Assembly: GCA_031179305.1 (NCBI GenBank)
Contig: JAPSHX010000010.1
Location: forward strand, 62,001-126,000
Reading direction: 5' to 3'
Origin: Paenarthrobacter sp.
GTDB taxonomy: Bacteria > Actinomycetota > Actinomycetes > Actinomycetales > Micrococcaceae
DNA length: 64,000 nt
In this document: positions 51,738 to 59,715 of the stretch, one piece after another
Position numbering within the stretch: position 1 is the stretch's first letter
How the letters are laid out: each line of letters begins with the position of its first letter
Program-made: the position numbers and the translations under genes
Notes under the pieces: generated by a model
The model's database searches: none
Seen by the model: only the letters and a program-made list of their open reading frames with translations
Told to the model about the DNA's origin: nothing

Positions 51738-51786
51738 TGAAATTCCTCCTGTAAGGCCCGTTCCCGGGCCGCCGTTCCAAACTAAA

Positions 51787-51829
51787 TGTTTTCGTATTAT
51801 GGATATTATTATCTACAAAGTGGAAACAC
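51787..51829. promoter_or_regulatory. candidate IclR operator region
   Basis: An AT-rich intergenic stretch between the malic enzyme and IclR genes with inverted TGTTTTC (51787) and GGAAACA (51822). GTGTTTCCACT on the minus strand (51819-51829) recurs exactly upstream of uricase (56035-56045), suggesting a common regulator. Confidence 0.5.
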
Positions 51830-51958
51830 AACCCCTTGCTTGGTCATCTTCGGTGTCGTCGCATGGTTGGCCGTCGTGCTGTATGTTGGGTGTTCTAAGC
51901 AATTCTTTTCACGATGCGGATAAGAGTTGTCGGAATCTGAGTCATTGGAGACAAGGGA

Positions 51959-52714
51959 ATGGCTGAAAAAGCCTCCGGAGGCGTGCAGTCCGTTGAGCGC
52001 GTCTTTGAACTGTTGGAACTGATTACGGATGCGGGTGGCGATGTCACCCTGAGCGAGCTCTCGTCGTCCACTGACCTGCCCTTGCCCACAATCCATCGCC
52101 TGCTTCGCACGCTGGTATCCCTGGGATACATCCGCCAGCTCCCCAACCGCCGCTACGCACTGGGCCCCCGGCTCATCCGGCTCGGCGAAGGTGCCAGCAA
52201 GCAGCTTGGCGCCGTGGCCCGCCCGCAGCTCAAGACCCTTGTGGAACGGCTCGGCGAGACCTCCAACATGGCCGTCCTGGATTCCGACATGGTCATCTAT
52301 GTGGCCCAGGTCCCGTCCATGCACTCCATGCGCATGTTCACCGAGGTTGGCCGCCGCGCCCACACGCACGACACCGGCGTGGGCAAAGCCATCCTCGCCC
52401 AGCTGGACGACGAGGTGGTCCGCGGCATCGTGGCCCGCACCGGCATGCCCACTCCCACGGCCAAGAGCATCGGCGACATCGACTCCCTGCTCGCGGACCT
52501 GAAGCTCATCCGCGAACGTGGCTACTCCATTGACGAGGAAGAGCAGGAACTCGGCGTGCGCTGCTTCGCCATGGCCGTGCCCAACGCTCCCACCCCCACC
52601 GCGATCTCCGTCTCCGGACCGATCACCCGTGTTGACCAGAGCTTCGCCGACCGCGCCGTGCCTATGCTGCGTGAAGCTGCGATGGCGATCTCCGCGGAGC
52701 TCAACCAGAACTGA
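51959..52714 (+). CDS. IclR-family regulator (AllR-like)
   Basis: A 251-residue regulator. The N-terminal winged helix has VTLSELSSSTDLPLPTIHRLLRTLVSLGYI. The C-terminal ligand-binding domain has HDTGVGKAILAQL and EEQELGVRCFAMAVPN. IclR members such as AllR sense glyoxylate or allantoin-pathway compounds. Divergence from the malic enzyme/aceB operon makes that the likely target. A hairpin terminator follows. AGGGA precedes the ATG directly. Confidence 0.92.
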   Translation: MAEKASGGVQSVERVFELLELITDAGGDVTLSELSSSTDLPLPTIHRLLRTLVSLGYIRQLPNRRYALGPRLIRLGEGASKQLGAVARPQLKTLVERLGETSNMAVLDSDMVIYVAQVPSMHSMRMFTEVGRRAHTHDTGVGKAILAQLDDEVVRGIVARTGMPTPTAKSIGDIDSLLADLKLIRERGYSIDEEEQELGVRCFAMAVPNAPTPTAISVSGPITRVDQSFADRAVPMLREAAMAISAELNQN

Positions 52715-52740
52715 CTTTCCAACCCCGCCGAGTTTGCACT

Positions 52741-52772
52741 TAATGCCCATGTTTTCCAAATCATGGGCATTA
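52741..52772. terminator. hairpin terminator after the IclR gene
   Basis: TAATGCCCATG (52741-52751) pairs perfectly with CATGGGCATTA (52762-52772). It separates the convergent IclR and DUF2867 genes. Confidence 0.75.
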
Positions 52773-52776
52773 TCTG

Positions 52777-53244
52777 TCAGTTCGGCGCGGGTTTTGAGCG
52801 AGTGGCCTTCTTCAGCATGGAGTTCACCACGATCGGGTGGACCGGCCGGACCACGCCGAAGTACAGCTTCCCCCGCCACCCTTTAAGTTCGACGGCGGTA
52901 GTCACCCTGATCAGTCGGCTCACCGGATCAACCCCGACGGCGGCTGCGAAGTTCAAGTGCTTGTCCCGGACGAAGATCAGGGCTTCTTCGCCCGACTGGT
53001 CCGTCACCGTGAACGTGTCCTGGGGCGCCTTGGGAATGCCGATCAACGGGACCAATGCCTGGCGCAACCCCAAGGCGCCAGCCACCCAACGGGGCATCGA
53101 TTCCAGGGAGAACAGCCGCTCCGCCCATTCGCTGGGGTCAGTGCCGGCACCGTCTGGCAGCGTGGCCAGGCAAACATCTGCGTAGTCGGGCTTCGGAATT
53201 TCGCGAAAGGCCAGTGAACGGAAACAGGGTGCCTCTTCAGTCAT
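52777..53244 (-). CDS. DUF2867-like protein
   Basis: A 155-residue protein with the strand pattern LALF-type FTVTDQSGEEALIFVRDKHLNFAAAVGVD and ELKGWRGKLYFGVVRPVHPIVVNSMLKKA. This matches the SRPBCC-related DUF2867 group found beside nucleoside-diphosphate-sugar epimerases in other genomes. No partner is adjacent here. Function unknown. The PHPIV tail is the clearest family mark. It stands alone between the IclR and permease genes. Confidence 0.78.
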   Translation of the reverse strand: MTEEAPCFRSLAFREIPKPDYADVCLATLPDGAGTDPSEWAERLFSLESMPRWVAGALGLRQALVPLIGIPKAPQDTFTVTDQSGEEALIFVRDKHLNFAAAVGVDPVSRLIRVTTAVELKGWRGKLYFGVVRPVHPIVVNSMLKKATRSKPAPN

Positions 53245-53328
53245 GGGCCGATCCTACGGTGCGAAGCGGGCAGGTGAGCTTCCCACGCGGGTGAGTGCCG
53301 CCGTCGTACATTCCATTGAGCCGACAAA

Positions 53329-53363
53329 AGGCGGCAGTGTCCCCCAAGGAAACACTGCCGCCT
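53329..53363 (-). terminator. intrinsic terminator after the NCS2 permease
   Basis: AGGCGGCAGTGT (53329-53340) pairs with ACACTGCCGCCT (53352-53363), with TTTTGTC following on the minus strand. Confidence 0.8.
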
Positions 53364-53381
53364 CTCGTCTGCGGAAGGGTG

Positions 53382-54890
53382 CTAGTGGTCCGAAGCGCTG
53401 GACGTCTTGAGCGGGACTTCCTTGCCGTCGGCGTCGATGAGCTTGCCATTCTCGAAGCGGTCGCCTTCGCTGAGGCACTTGATATCCTCTTCGCTGACGA
53501 TCCGGTCAGTGCCCGCGACGAACACCGACTGATTGTCCGAGTTACCGGCCTTGAAGTGGTTGAAGAGAATGTTCAGCAGGATCGCCATGACTGCGGCCGA
53601 GCTGATGCCGGAGTGGAAGATCGTGGAGAACCAGGACGGGAACGCGTCGTAGAAGGAAGGCGCGGCGATGGGGATCATGCCGAAGCCGATGGATGCCGCC
53701 ACGATGATCAGGTTCATGTTGTTCTTGTACTCAACCTTGGCCAGGGTGCGGATACCGCTGGCTGCCACGGTACCGAACAGCACGACGCCGGCGCCGCCCA
53801 GGACGGGCGTTGGAACCGCTGCGACAACGCGGCCCAGAATCGGCAGGAGACCCAGGATCACCAGGATGAGGCCGCCAGCACTGACAACGAAGCGGCTCTT
53901 GATGCCCGTGATGGCAACGAGGCCAACGTTCTGGGCGAAGGCGCTCTGCGTGAAGGAGTTGAACAGCGGCGAGATGGCGCTGGAGAGCATGTCTGCGCGG
54001 AGGCCGTCGCCGATGCGGCGGGAGTCCACCTTGGTGTCCACGATTTCGCCCACTGCGATGATGTCCGCCGAGGTCTCCGTCAGGGTTACCAGGATAACGA
54101 TAAGCATGGAGATGATCGCGGCGATTTCGAAGGTGGGAGCGCCGAAAGCAAATGGCGTGGGGAACGCGACGATGTCGCCCTGCCCAACCTTGGAAAAGTC
54201 GGCCATGCCTGCCACGAACGCGATGATGGTGCCGATGACCATGGCCAGCAGGATGGAGAGCCGGGAGATAGCGGCGTTGCCCACCTTGCTGAGGAGCAGG
54301 ACGACACCCATGGTTGCTGCTGCGAGGCCGATGTTGGCCATGCTGCCGTAGTTTTCGGCCTTGGCGTTGCCGCCCATGGCCCAGTTCGCTGCCACCGGCA
54401 TCAGCGTGAGGCCGATAGTGGTGATTACGGTTCCAGTAACCACTGGTGGGAAGAACTTGATGATCTTGGAGAACAGGGGAGTGATTGCCAGGCCAATCAG
54501 CGAGGCCACAATGACCGAGCCGAACACCGCTTGGATCCCACCGCCGCCTTGGACGATCGCCACCATGGTGGAAACACCGGCGAAGGAAACGCCCTGGACG
54601 AGCGGCAACTGCGAACCGAACCATGGGATGCCGACGGTCTGGAGGATGGTGGCCAGGCCGCCAACGAACAAACAGGCGGCGATGAGGAGCCCGATGTCCT
54701 GCGAGGACATACCCGCCGCTGCACCAATGATCAGCGGCGGGGCAATGATTCCGCCGTACATGGTGAGGACGTGCTGGAAACCGTACGCGAAGGTGCTTCC
54801 GATGGAGAGCCGCTTGTCCTCGGGACGTTCCGGCTTGTGCGACTGCGAAGGGGTGGTATTCGCAGGGCGGGATTTCTTCTTGATGTTCAT
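53382..54890 (-). CDS. NCS2 urate/xanthine permease
   Basis: A 502-residue nucleobase:cation symporter of the NCS2/UacT-PucJK type with about 14 TM helices. GFQHVLTMYGGIIAPPLIIG in TM1, ETSADIIAVGEIV in TM8 and NVGLVAITGIKSRFV (the NG/NV motif) near TM10 are diagnostic. A charged C-terminal tail follows. It lies downstream of uricase in the same direction, so urate or xanthine is the probable cargo. A large hairpin lies between the two genes, which may tune expression. Confidence 0.93.
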   Translation of the reverse strand: MNIKKKSRPANTTPSQSHKPERPEDKRLSIGSTFAYGFQHVLTMYGGIIAPPLIIGAAAGMSSQDIGLLIAACLFVGGLATILQTVGIPWFGSQLPLVQGVSFAGVSTMVAIVQGGGGIQAVFGSVIVASLIGLAITPLFSKIIKFFPPVVTGTVITTIGLTLMPVAANWAMGGNAKAENYGSMANIGLAAATMGVVLLLSKVGNAAISRLSILLAMVIGTIIAFVAGMADFSKVGQGDIVAFPTPFAFGAPTFEIAAIISMLIVILVTLTETSADIIAVGEIVDTKVDSRRIGDGLRADMLSSAISPLFNSFTQSAFAQNVGLVAITGIKSRFVVSAGGLILVILGLLPILGRVVAAVPTPVLGGAGVVLFGTVAASGIRTLAKVEYKNNMNLIIVAASIGFGMIPIAAPSFYDAFPSWFSTIFHSGISSAAVMAILLNILFNHFKAGNSDNQSVFVAGTDRIVSEEDIKCLSEGDRFENGKLIDADGKEVPLKTSSASDH

Positions 54891-54971
54891 GGCAGACTTT
54901 CTGGGTTCATGGCAGACGTCTTCGTCTGGCTAACTGTGTCTGGCTAACAAAATCTTGGGTTGTTTGGGGTT

Positions 54972-55030
54972 GGGTCTGTGTGCAGGCCTGGCCTTTACGG
55001 TGCGCCGTTGGGGGGCCTGCACACAAACCC
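54972..55030 (-). terminator. 17-bp-arm hairpin between uricase and permease genes
   Basis: Arms 54972-54988 and 55014-55030 pair at 16 of 17 positions (TGTGTGCAGGCC core). It lies 39 bp after the uricase stop and about 80 bp before the permease start. It could end or attenuate transcription into the permease gene. Confidence 0.65.
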
Positions 55031-55068
55031 TTGGGGTGGTGCGTTTTTATTGCTGCTGTGGTGCGGGC

Positions 55069-55983
55069 TTAGCAGAAGCCGGCGATGCCGCTCCAGGCAA
55101 CGGGTGCAGCGTCGATGTTCTCGCGCTGAACGGTAGCTTCGATGAGGCCGTACGGGCGGTCTGCGGCGAAGAAGACCTCGTTGGGGTTGTCCAGGCCGAA
55201 TGGGCTCAGGTCAACCAGGAAGTGGTGCTTGTTGGGCATGGAGAACTTGATCTCGTCCACTTCGCTGTGTGCTTCCAGGACCTTCTTGCCCATGTCGAAC
55301 AGCGTCTGCTGCAGGGCGTGGGAGTAGTTTTCCGTGAAGCCTTCAAGCAGGAGGGCCTTGATGTCCTCGTAGCTCTTGTTGAAGTCCGTGCCGGCGAAGT
55401 CCAGGTTGGTGTTGTAGCGCCAGCGGGCGGATACATCGGTGGCCAGGATGCGGTCGGTGGTTTCCGGCAGGGTGGTGTACTTGTCGCGCGGGTAGCCGAC
55501 AAAACCGGACTGTGTGGTCTTCAGGACGGTCAGGTCCTTGAGGCCGGAAATCACATGGGTGGTTGCGCCATCACGGACGACGACGGCGGTGCGCACCTCT
55601 TGCCCGTTGCGGACAAAGCTGTGGTCGTGTCCCTCGCCGTGGGCCTGGATGCGATCCCAGCTGTAGGCTTCGGCTTCCCAGCGGCCGCCGGTGACCCAGT
55701 CGAATTCGCCGGTGAAGTGGTTTGCGAGGCGAAGCAGGAAGGACTCGGGTGAGCCTATGCCTTCGCGGGCAAAGGCGTAGACCGTGTTCTTCTGGGTGTC
55801 GGTGGCAACGACGTGGCCGTTGTCGCCTTCGAGGTGGGCCGCCTGGAAGTCGCCGCGCAGCTGCGAGGTGACGTTCAAGTCTTCGATGTGGTGGCGGTCG
55901 GTATCCCGGGTGACCTTGACGACGCGGACTTCTGCCTTGCCGTACTGGTTTTCGCCGAGGACGATGTTGTTGCTCATGGTCAT
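55069..55983 (-). CDS. urate oxidase (uricase)
   Basis: A 304-residue cofactor-free uricase that turns urate into 5-hydroxyisourate. The catalytic residues are in place: Lys16 (YGKAEVR), Thr61 (VATDTQKNT) and His253 (MPNKHHFLVDL). YPRDKYTTLPETTDR and WRYNTNLDF are strong family motifs. Two ATGs (55983, 55977) are possible, and neither has a strong ribosome site. The uraD and uraH partners are not in the window. The upstream region carries the GTGTTTCCACT motif shared with the IclR intergenic region. Confidence 0.96.
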   Translation of the reverse strand: MTMSNNIVLGENQYGKAEVRVVKVTRDTDRHHIEDLNVTSQLRGDFQAAHLEGDNGHVVATDTQKNTVYAFAREGIGSPESFLLRLANHFTGEFDWVTGGRWEAEAYSWDRIQAHGEGHDHSFVRNGQEVRTAVVVRDGATTHVISGLKDLTVLKTTQSGFVGYPRDKYTTLPETTDRILATDVSARWRYNTNLDFAGTDFNKSYEDIKALLLEGFTENYSHALQQTLFDMGKKVLEAHSEVDEIKFSMPNKHHFLVDLSPFGLDNPNEVFFAADRPYGLIEATVQRENIDAAPVAWSGIAGFC

Positions 55984-56034
55984 ATCCCAACTTCTGTGAG
56001 GTGGAACCTACGTTCCATCAATGAAATTAAGCGC

Positions 56035-56045
56035 GTGTTTCCACT
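56035..56045 (+). promoter_or_regulatory. GTGTTTCCACT motif upstream of uricase
   Basis: An exact 11-bp match to the minus strand at 51819-51829 in the IclR/malic enzyme region, followed here by GCGTTTC. It lies 52 bp upstream of the uricase start. It may be half of an operator for the IclR regulator. The stretch 56046-56258 holds no supported gene. Confidence 0.45.
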
Positions 56046-56258
56046 GCGTTTCTGGTGGAGCCGACCCAACAAAAAAGAGCCAGCATCCATGGATGCCAGC
56101 TCATTACGACCCTGCCTGCTGCTCTCAGGTTACGTGACCTACGCCACGAACTCATTCGAGAGTAGCGCACTAATTCGTCTTGTGTATACGGGTTTCGAAG
56201 GATCGTTATGAACCAGCCAAATGTGACCGGGGCAACTGGGCATGGCCCCTCGGAGGTC

Positions 56259-56325
56259 TTGACGGCTGCTTTCGACACTGCCTACACTTTCCACATAACA
56301 ATAAAAGTTTTCCGAAATGCGGAAA
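56259..56325 (+). promoter_or_regulatory. strong promoter and palindrome upstream of a small gene
   Basis: TTGACG (56259-56264), an 18-bp spacer and TACACT (56283-56288) form a good sigma-A promoter. TTTCCG-AAATG-CGGAAA (56309-56325) lies just downstream of the start site, where a repressor would block transcription. Confidence 0.7.
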
Positions 56326-56352
56326 CTGCTGCATGAGAAAGAGGAGGAACAG

Positions 56353-56529
56353 ATGGACTCGAAGGATACGAACAACGTCGTGGAATTCCCGGCGCCGGGT
56401 CAGGAGCTGTACCTGCCCTTCGGTGCGACAGATCCCGACTTCTATATTCCGGCCGACTGTGACCGCAAAGCCGGCGGGTTCTCCCGTTGGCTGCGCGCGC
56501 TCCCGGTGTTCGGCCGGCAGCGCCCCTAG
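56353..56529 (+). CDS. 58-residue conserved hypothetical protein
   Basis: A short soluble protein with Pro/acidic N-terminus (VVEFPAPGQELYLPFGATDPDFYIPADCDRK) and a basic aromatic end (GGFSRWLRALPVFGRQRP). The ATG has an ideal GAGGAGGA site 5 nt upstream. A good promoter with an operator-like palindrome lies ahead and a terminator behind. This full set of signals makes it a real, regulated gene. Function unknown; one Cys is present. Confidence 0.75.
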   Translation: MDSKDTNNVVEFPAPGQELYLPFGATDPDFYIPADCDRKAGGFSRWLRALPVFGRQRP

Positions 56530-56623
56530 ATCCCCCGGCGGCCCCCTTTCCTCGCAAGCTCGGACAGGAAACCCTGCCGCGGTGGGCCCTTATGGGGACG
56601 GACTCTGCGCAACAGAGCCAACG

Positions 56624-56660
56624 AGGCGGGCGATACCTGGGGAGGTGTCGCCCGCCTTTC
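56624..56660 (+). terminator. intrinsic terminator of the small gene
   Basis: AGGCGGGCGA (56624-56633) pairs with TCGCCCGCCT (56648-56657) and is followed by TTTCC. Confidence 0.7.
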
Positions 56661-56673
56661 CGTTGCGCGCGCC

Positions 56674-56722
56674 CGCCCGATTCGTGGGTTCCCTGCGCAG
56701 GGTGCCGTGCGCACCATCGAAT
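56674..56722. repeat. palindromic repeat family B, partial copy
   Basis: CCCGATTCGTGGGTTCCCTG, GTGCCGTGCG and ACCATCGAA match parts of the elements at 57745 and 59627. The internal stem is shorter. It lies just before the stop of the AbiEi/DUF559 gene. Confidence 0.7.
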
Positions 56723-56747
56723 GCGCAGCTTATCCCCGAGATGGGCC

Positions 56748-57683
56748 CTAGCTTGCTCCCCGCAAAACCCTCAACACCGTTGTTTTGAACTCCTGCTCCC
56801 GAAACAAGTGCTGCCACTTGATCCGGATGAACTTCCAGCCGAGCTCCATCAAAGCCTTTTCGCGCTGCCGTTCCTGGTAGACCACCTCGTCGGTGGGCGC
56901 GTAATCGAAGTACTTCACCTTTCCATCGAACTCCAGGGCCACCTTCTTTTTCTTCCACGCAAAATCCAGCCTATGGCGACCCTCCGTTGACGTCACCTCC
57001 ACCTGAAGTTCGGGTAACTCGATCCGCAACCTTTGGAGCAGCTCGCGGGTCAAGGTTTCGCCTGGTGACTCTGACCTGGCATCGGCATTCTCCAGAGCCC
57101 GGCGTAGGGTGAGGACTCCGTTGCGTCCGGCCAGCGATGCGCACATCTGGTGCAGTTTCGAGGCGTCGGCACCTTTTCGCAGTGCGTGGTCCATGAGGAC
57201 CAAGGCTTGTTTGTAGTTCAGCATGAGGCAGCAGTCCACAACTGTTCGTTCCAATGTGGTGCATGGCATCCCCTCGATGAAAACAACCCTCGTCAGCTCA
57301 AGCGGACGGGTGTGTGGCACCACGTCCCCGCCGTGCGAAGTGGAGGACGGTGTGGTTTCCGTACTGATGTGGACCTTGTCATCGACGTCCCACAGGAATA
57401 ATCCGTGGAGGCGCGCGGCCGAGGTGTGGCTATAAACAAGGCCGCCTGCCGACGTCGTAAGTGTCCCGTGTGCGTGCGCGGCAACGCGCTGCAGACTGCG
57501 GATCCACGGCTTTTGGGCTGTCCACGTGCTGCCGCGGATATAGCAACCACGGCGCAGCCGAACTAAAACGCCGGTCCGAACCAACGCGGCGATCCTCCGG
57601 TGGTTGATCCCCACTTCATGCAGCTCGCTGGTCCGCCACAAATCCATCCCCGGGGGCAGTTGGTCACTGATGCTCTTGGTCAT
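56748..57683 (-). CDS. AbiEi-like antitoxin domain plus DUF559 nuclease-fold protein
   Basis: A 311-residue protein. The N-terminus (LWRTSELHEVGINHRRIAALVRTGVLVRLRRGCY) is the winged-helix AbiEi/type IV antitoxin domain. The C-terminus has EGRHRLDFAWKKKKVALEFDGKVKY, the DUF559 (Vsr-like endonuclease fold) core with an Asp and Glu-x-Asp in place. No AbiEii toxin gene is adjacent, so a classical toxin-antitoxin pair is not supported. Such orphan proteins are frequent in Arthrobacter-type genomes. Two repeat B copies flank it. Function unproven. Confidence 0.87.
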   Translation of the reverse strand: MTKSISDQLPPGMDLWRTSELHEVGINHRRIAALVRTGVLVRLRRGCYIRGSTWTAQKPWIRSLQRVAAHAHGTLTTSAGGLVYSHTSAARLHGLFLWDVDDKVHISTETTPSSTSHGGDVVPHTRPLELTRVVFIEGMPCTTLERTVVDCCLMLNYKQALVLMDHALRKGADASKLHQMCASLAGRNGVLTLRRALENADARSESPGETLTRELLQRLRIELPELQVEVTSTEGRHRLDFAWKKKKVALEFDGKVKYFDYAPTDEVVYQERQREKALMELGWKFIRIKWQHLFREQEFKTTVLRVLRGAS

Positions 57684-57744
57684 GAGTCAAGCGTTGAATG
57701 AACGGGTAAGCCGGGACAGGGGTGAGCTGGACTATGTGGAGAAG

Positions 57745-57813
57745 CCCGATTCGAGGGTTCGCTGCGGACAATGCCGTGCGAACGGCATCATGCGCAGGGA
57801 ACCATCGAAAGGG
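57745..57813. repeat. palindromic repeat family B, copy 2
   Basis: CCCGATTCGAGGGTTCGCTG...ATGCCGTGCGAACGGCATC...GGGAACCATCGAAAGGG. It shares the central GCCGTGCGAACGGCAT stem and the GCGCAGGGAACCATCGAAA end with the copy at 59627. The remaining sequence in 57684-58093 contains no supported gene. Confidence 0.85.
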
Positions 57814-58093
57814 CGGCATGGCGGATTTTGGCTTCCCGTATGCTTGGTCGACGACCACCTACGGGTACCTCAAGGTCGTGGCGGCCCTGACCGGACACGG
57901 GCCGCAAAACGCTCGCTCGACGGGCCCGTCTACAGGCGGCGCGCGGCACAGACCGAGAATCCGACGCGCATCGTCGCGCCGTGCCGGGCGATGTCCCGAC
58001 TGAAACCCTGCCATGGCAGGTGGCGAAAGAGCCGGCTGGGGAGACGGCACCGAGGCAGCTTCATTCTGGCTGCTATCCAAAGGAATACAAGTC

Positions 58094-59617
58094 ATGAAAC
58101 TCAAGGTCTCAATGTTCGTGGCGGTGATGGCGTTGGCTCTTTCCGGATGCACAACGCCTGAACCCCAGCCAACACCGTCGGTGACCACCACGCCTACGCC
58201 TAGTGCTTCAACGGCAAGTCCGTCGGTCACTCCGACAGTGACGCCGACGCCGACGGTGGCGCCGACGCCGACAGTGACGCCCACTCCGACGGTCACTCCA
58301 ACGGTGACACCGACGCCGACAGTGACTCCAACGGTGACGCCCACGCCGACGCCCACTCCGACGGTGACGCCCACGCCGACGGTCACTCCAACGGTGACGC
58401 CGACGCCCACTCCGACGGTCACTCCAACGGTGACGCCGACGCCGACCTCACCTCCACCCACTGGCAGCCTCGCCAGTTTGTCCAGGGTTCCGTGGGACGG
58501 CGGGCCCGCCTACTGGGCCAAGTTCCCAGGCGCGGCGAGGCTCAATAATCCGAACCTTTTCCCCATCGGGGTGTGGTACGGGAAGCCTTCACACGCGATA
58601 GCCCTCAAGGACGTCGGCGTCAATGTGTTCCACAACGCCGAACGCGACGGTTCGCCCATGAGCATGATCACCGACACGGGAATGCTGGTCATCCCCGGTG
58701 GAGAATGGAGCCAGTCCGAGGTGGGTACCAACCCTGGCGTCGTGGGTTGGGACACGGACGACGAATGCGAGATGGTGGGCCTCGGCTGCGGCAACGTTTC
58801 TGCCGCCCAGAACTTGGAGATCATGAAGAACTTGGTGGCCGAGATCCGGGCTAAGAATGACGGCAGGTTTGCGGCAGCGAACTATTCAAAGGGAATTTTT
58901 GGCACGTTCTGGGCACCTGGACTAATGGATGATTTCATGGCCGCAGTAGATATGTCGTCTAATGACCAGTACTTTTACACGCGCGCGGATTTGCAGTTCG
59001 AGGCTGATCGGACTCCGTCGTGGCCTGAGGATGCTTCGGTGAAGACTGCCGCGGCGTATGGGTGGGTCGCGGACCGCATGCGCTTCTACCAATCAAGCCC
59101 TGGGATCCAGCCGAACTGGGTGTTCGTTGAGTCGGCGCGTCCGTTCCTGGAAAACAGCGCTGACCGCACCATCACCCCTGAGCAGATGGAAGGTGCCATG
59201 TGGTCGGCCATCATCCACGAGGCGAGGGGCATCAATATTTTCCAGCACAACAACGATTCCCAGTTCGGGACGTACTCGCTGGTGGATATACCTGCTGACC
59301 GCAAGGCGAAGATCAAGGCCGCATTGGCAGGGATCCAGTCCCTGGCCCCGGTTCTGAATACGCAGAGCTATGTGTGGGATGCGGGGGCGGCAGGTGTGGA
59401 CACCATGCTGAAAGCCAAGGACGGCAGTGCTTACCTCTTTGCGGGGATCGGGTTGAACGGGACCACCGGCTCCAAAACCTTCACGCTACCGGCCGGGATT
59501 ACCGGTTCTCAGGTGGAGGTCGTGGGAGAGAACCGGACCATCGCCGTGCAGGGTGGTAAGTTCACGGATTCGTTCGCGAACGAGTACACGCACCACGTTT
59601 ACAAGCTCGCGATCTAA
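58094..59617 (+). CDS. lipoprotein with Pro/Thr linker and possible glycoside-hydrolase domain
   Basis: A 507-residue lipoprotein. The lipobox is LALSGC (residues 15-20). Residues ~25-125 are a VTPTPT-repeat linker that would hold the domain away from the cell surface. The globular part (about 130-507) starts with FPIGVWYGKPSHAIALKDVGVNVFHN and has VGWDTDDECEMVG, a layout seen in TIM-barrel glycoside hydrolases of the GH42-like type. The catalytic acids cannot be assigned with certainty. A C-terminal strand domain follows. ATG 58094 has AAGGA 9 nt upstream. Family B repeats flank the gene. Confidence 0.78.
   Translation: MKLKVSMFVAVMALALSGCTTPEPQPTPSVTTTPTPSASTASPSVTPTVTPTPTVAPTPTVTPTPTVTPTVTPTPTVTPTVTPTPTPTPTVTPTPTVTPTVTPTPTPTVTPTVTPTPTSPPPTGSLASLSRVPWDGGPAYWAKFPGAARLNNPNLFPIGVWYGKPSHAIALKDVGVNVFHNAERDGSPMSMITDTGMLVIPGGEWSQSEVGTNPGVVGWDTDDECEMVGLGCGNVSAAQNLEIMKNLVAEIRAKNDGRFAAANYSKGIFGTFWAPGLMDDFMAAVDMSSNDQYFYTRADLQFEADRTPSWPEDASVKTAAAYGWVADRMRFYQSSPGIQPNWVFVESARPFLENSADRTITPEQMEGAMWSAIIHEARGINIFQHNNDSQFGTYSLVDIPADRKAKIKAALAGIQSLAPVLNTQSYVWDAGAAGVDTMLKAKDGSAYLFAGIGLNGTTGSKTFTLPAGITGSQVEVVGENRTIAVQGGKFTDSFANEYTHHVYKLAI
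58219..58446. repeat. tandem repeat encoding the VTPTPT linker
   Basis: Overlapping 6-, 12- and 18-bp units such as ACTCCGACGGTCACTCCA and GTGACGCCGACG repeat over about 230 bp. It is likely to vary in length by slippage. Confidence 0.9.
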
Positions 59618-59626
59618 GGGCACCGC

Positions 59627-59696
59627 CCCGTTTCGATGGCTCGCTGCAGTCCGTGCCGTGCGAACGGCATCGTGCGCAGGGAACCATCGAAACGGG
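59627..59696. repeat. palindromic repeat family B, copy 3 (best)
   Basis: Perfect outer arms CCCGTTTCGATGG (59627-59639) and CCATCGAAACGGG (59684-59696) surround the inner stem TGCCGTGCGAACGGCA. It lies 9 bp after the lipoprotein stop and may also end transcription. Confidence 0.9.
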
Positions 59697-59715
59697 CAAA
59701 GCCGGGTGGCCAGAA

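Noticed and set aside
48996..51740. A 914-codon open frame on the plus strand
   Set aside because: It lies antisense to malate synthase and malic enzyme, both with clear motifs. High GC in third positions keeps the opposite frame open.
51809..52879. A 356-codon open frame on the minus strand
   Set aside because: Antisense to the IclR gene and crossing two intergenic regions; no motif or ribosome site.
53295..54947. A 550-codon open frame on the plus strand
   Set aside because: Antisense to the NCS2 permease. The translation is rich in Gly, Asp, His and Arg without family motifs.
56748..57683. A complete type IV toxin-antitoxin pair
   Set aside because: Only the AbiEi-like domain is present; no AbiEii-type nucleotidyltransferase gene is adjacent on either side.
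58219..58446. CRISPR-like regular repeats
   Set aside because: The repeats are contiguous without spacers and encode the VTPTPT linker of a lipoprotein in frame.
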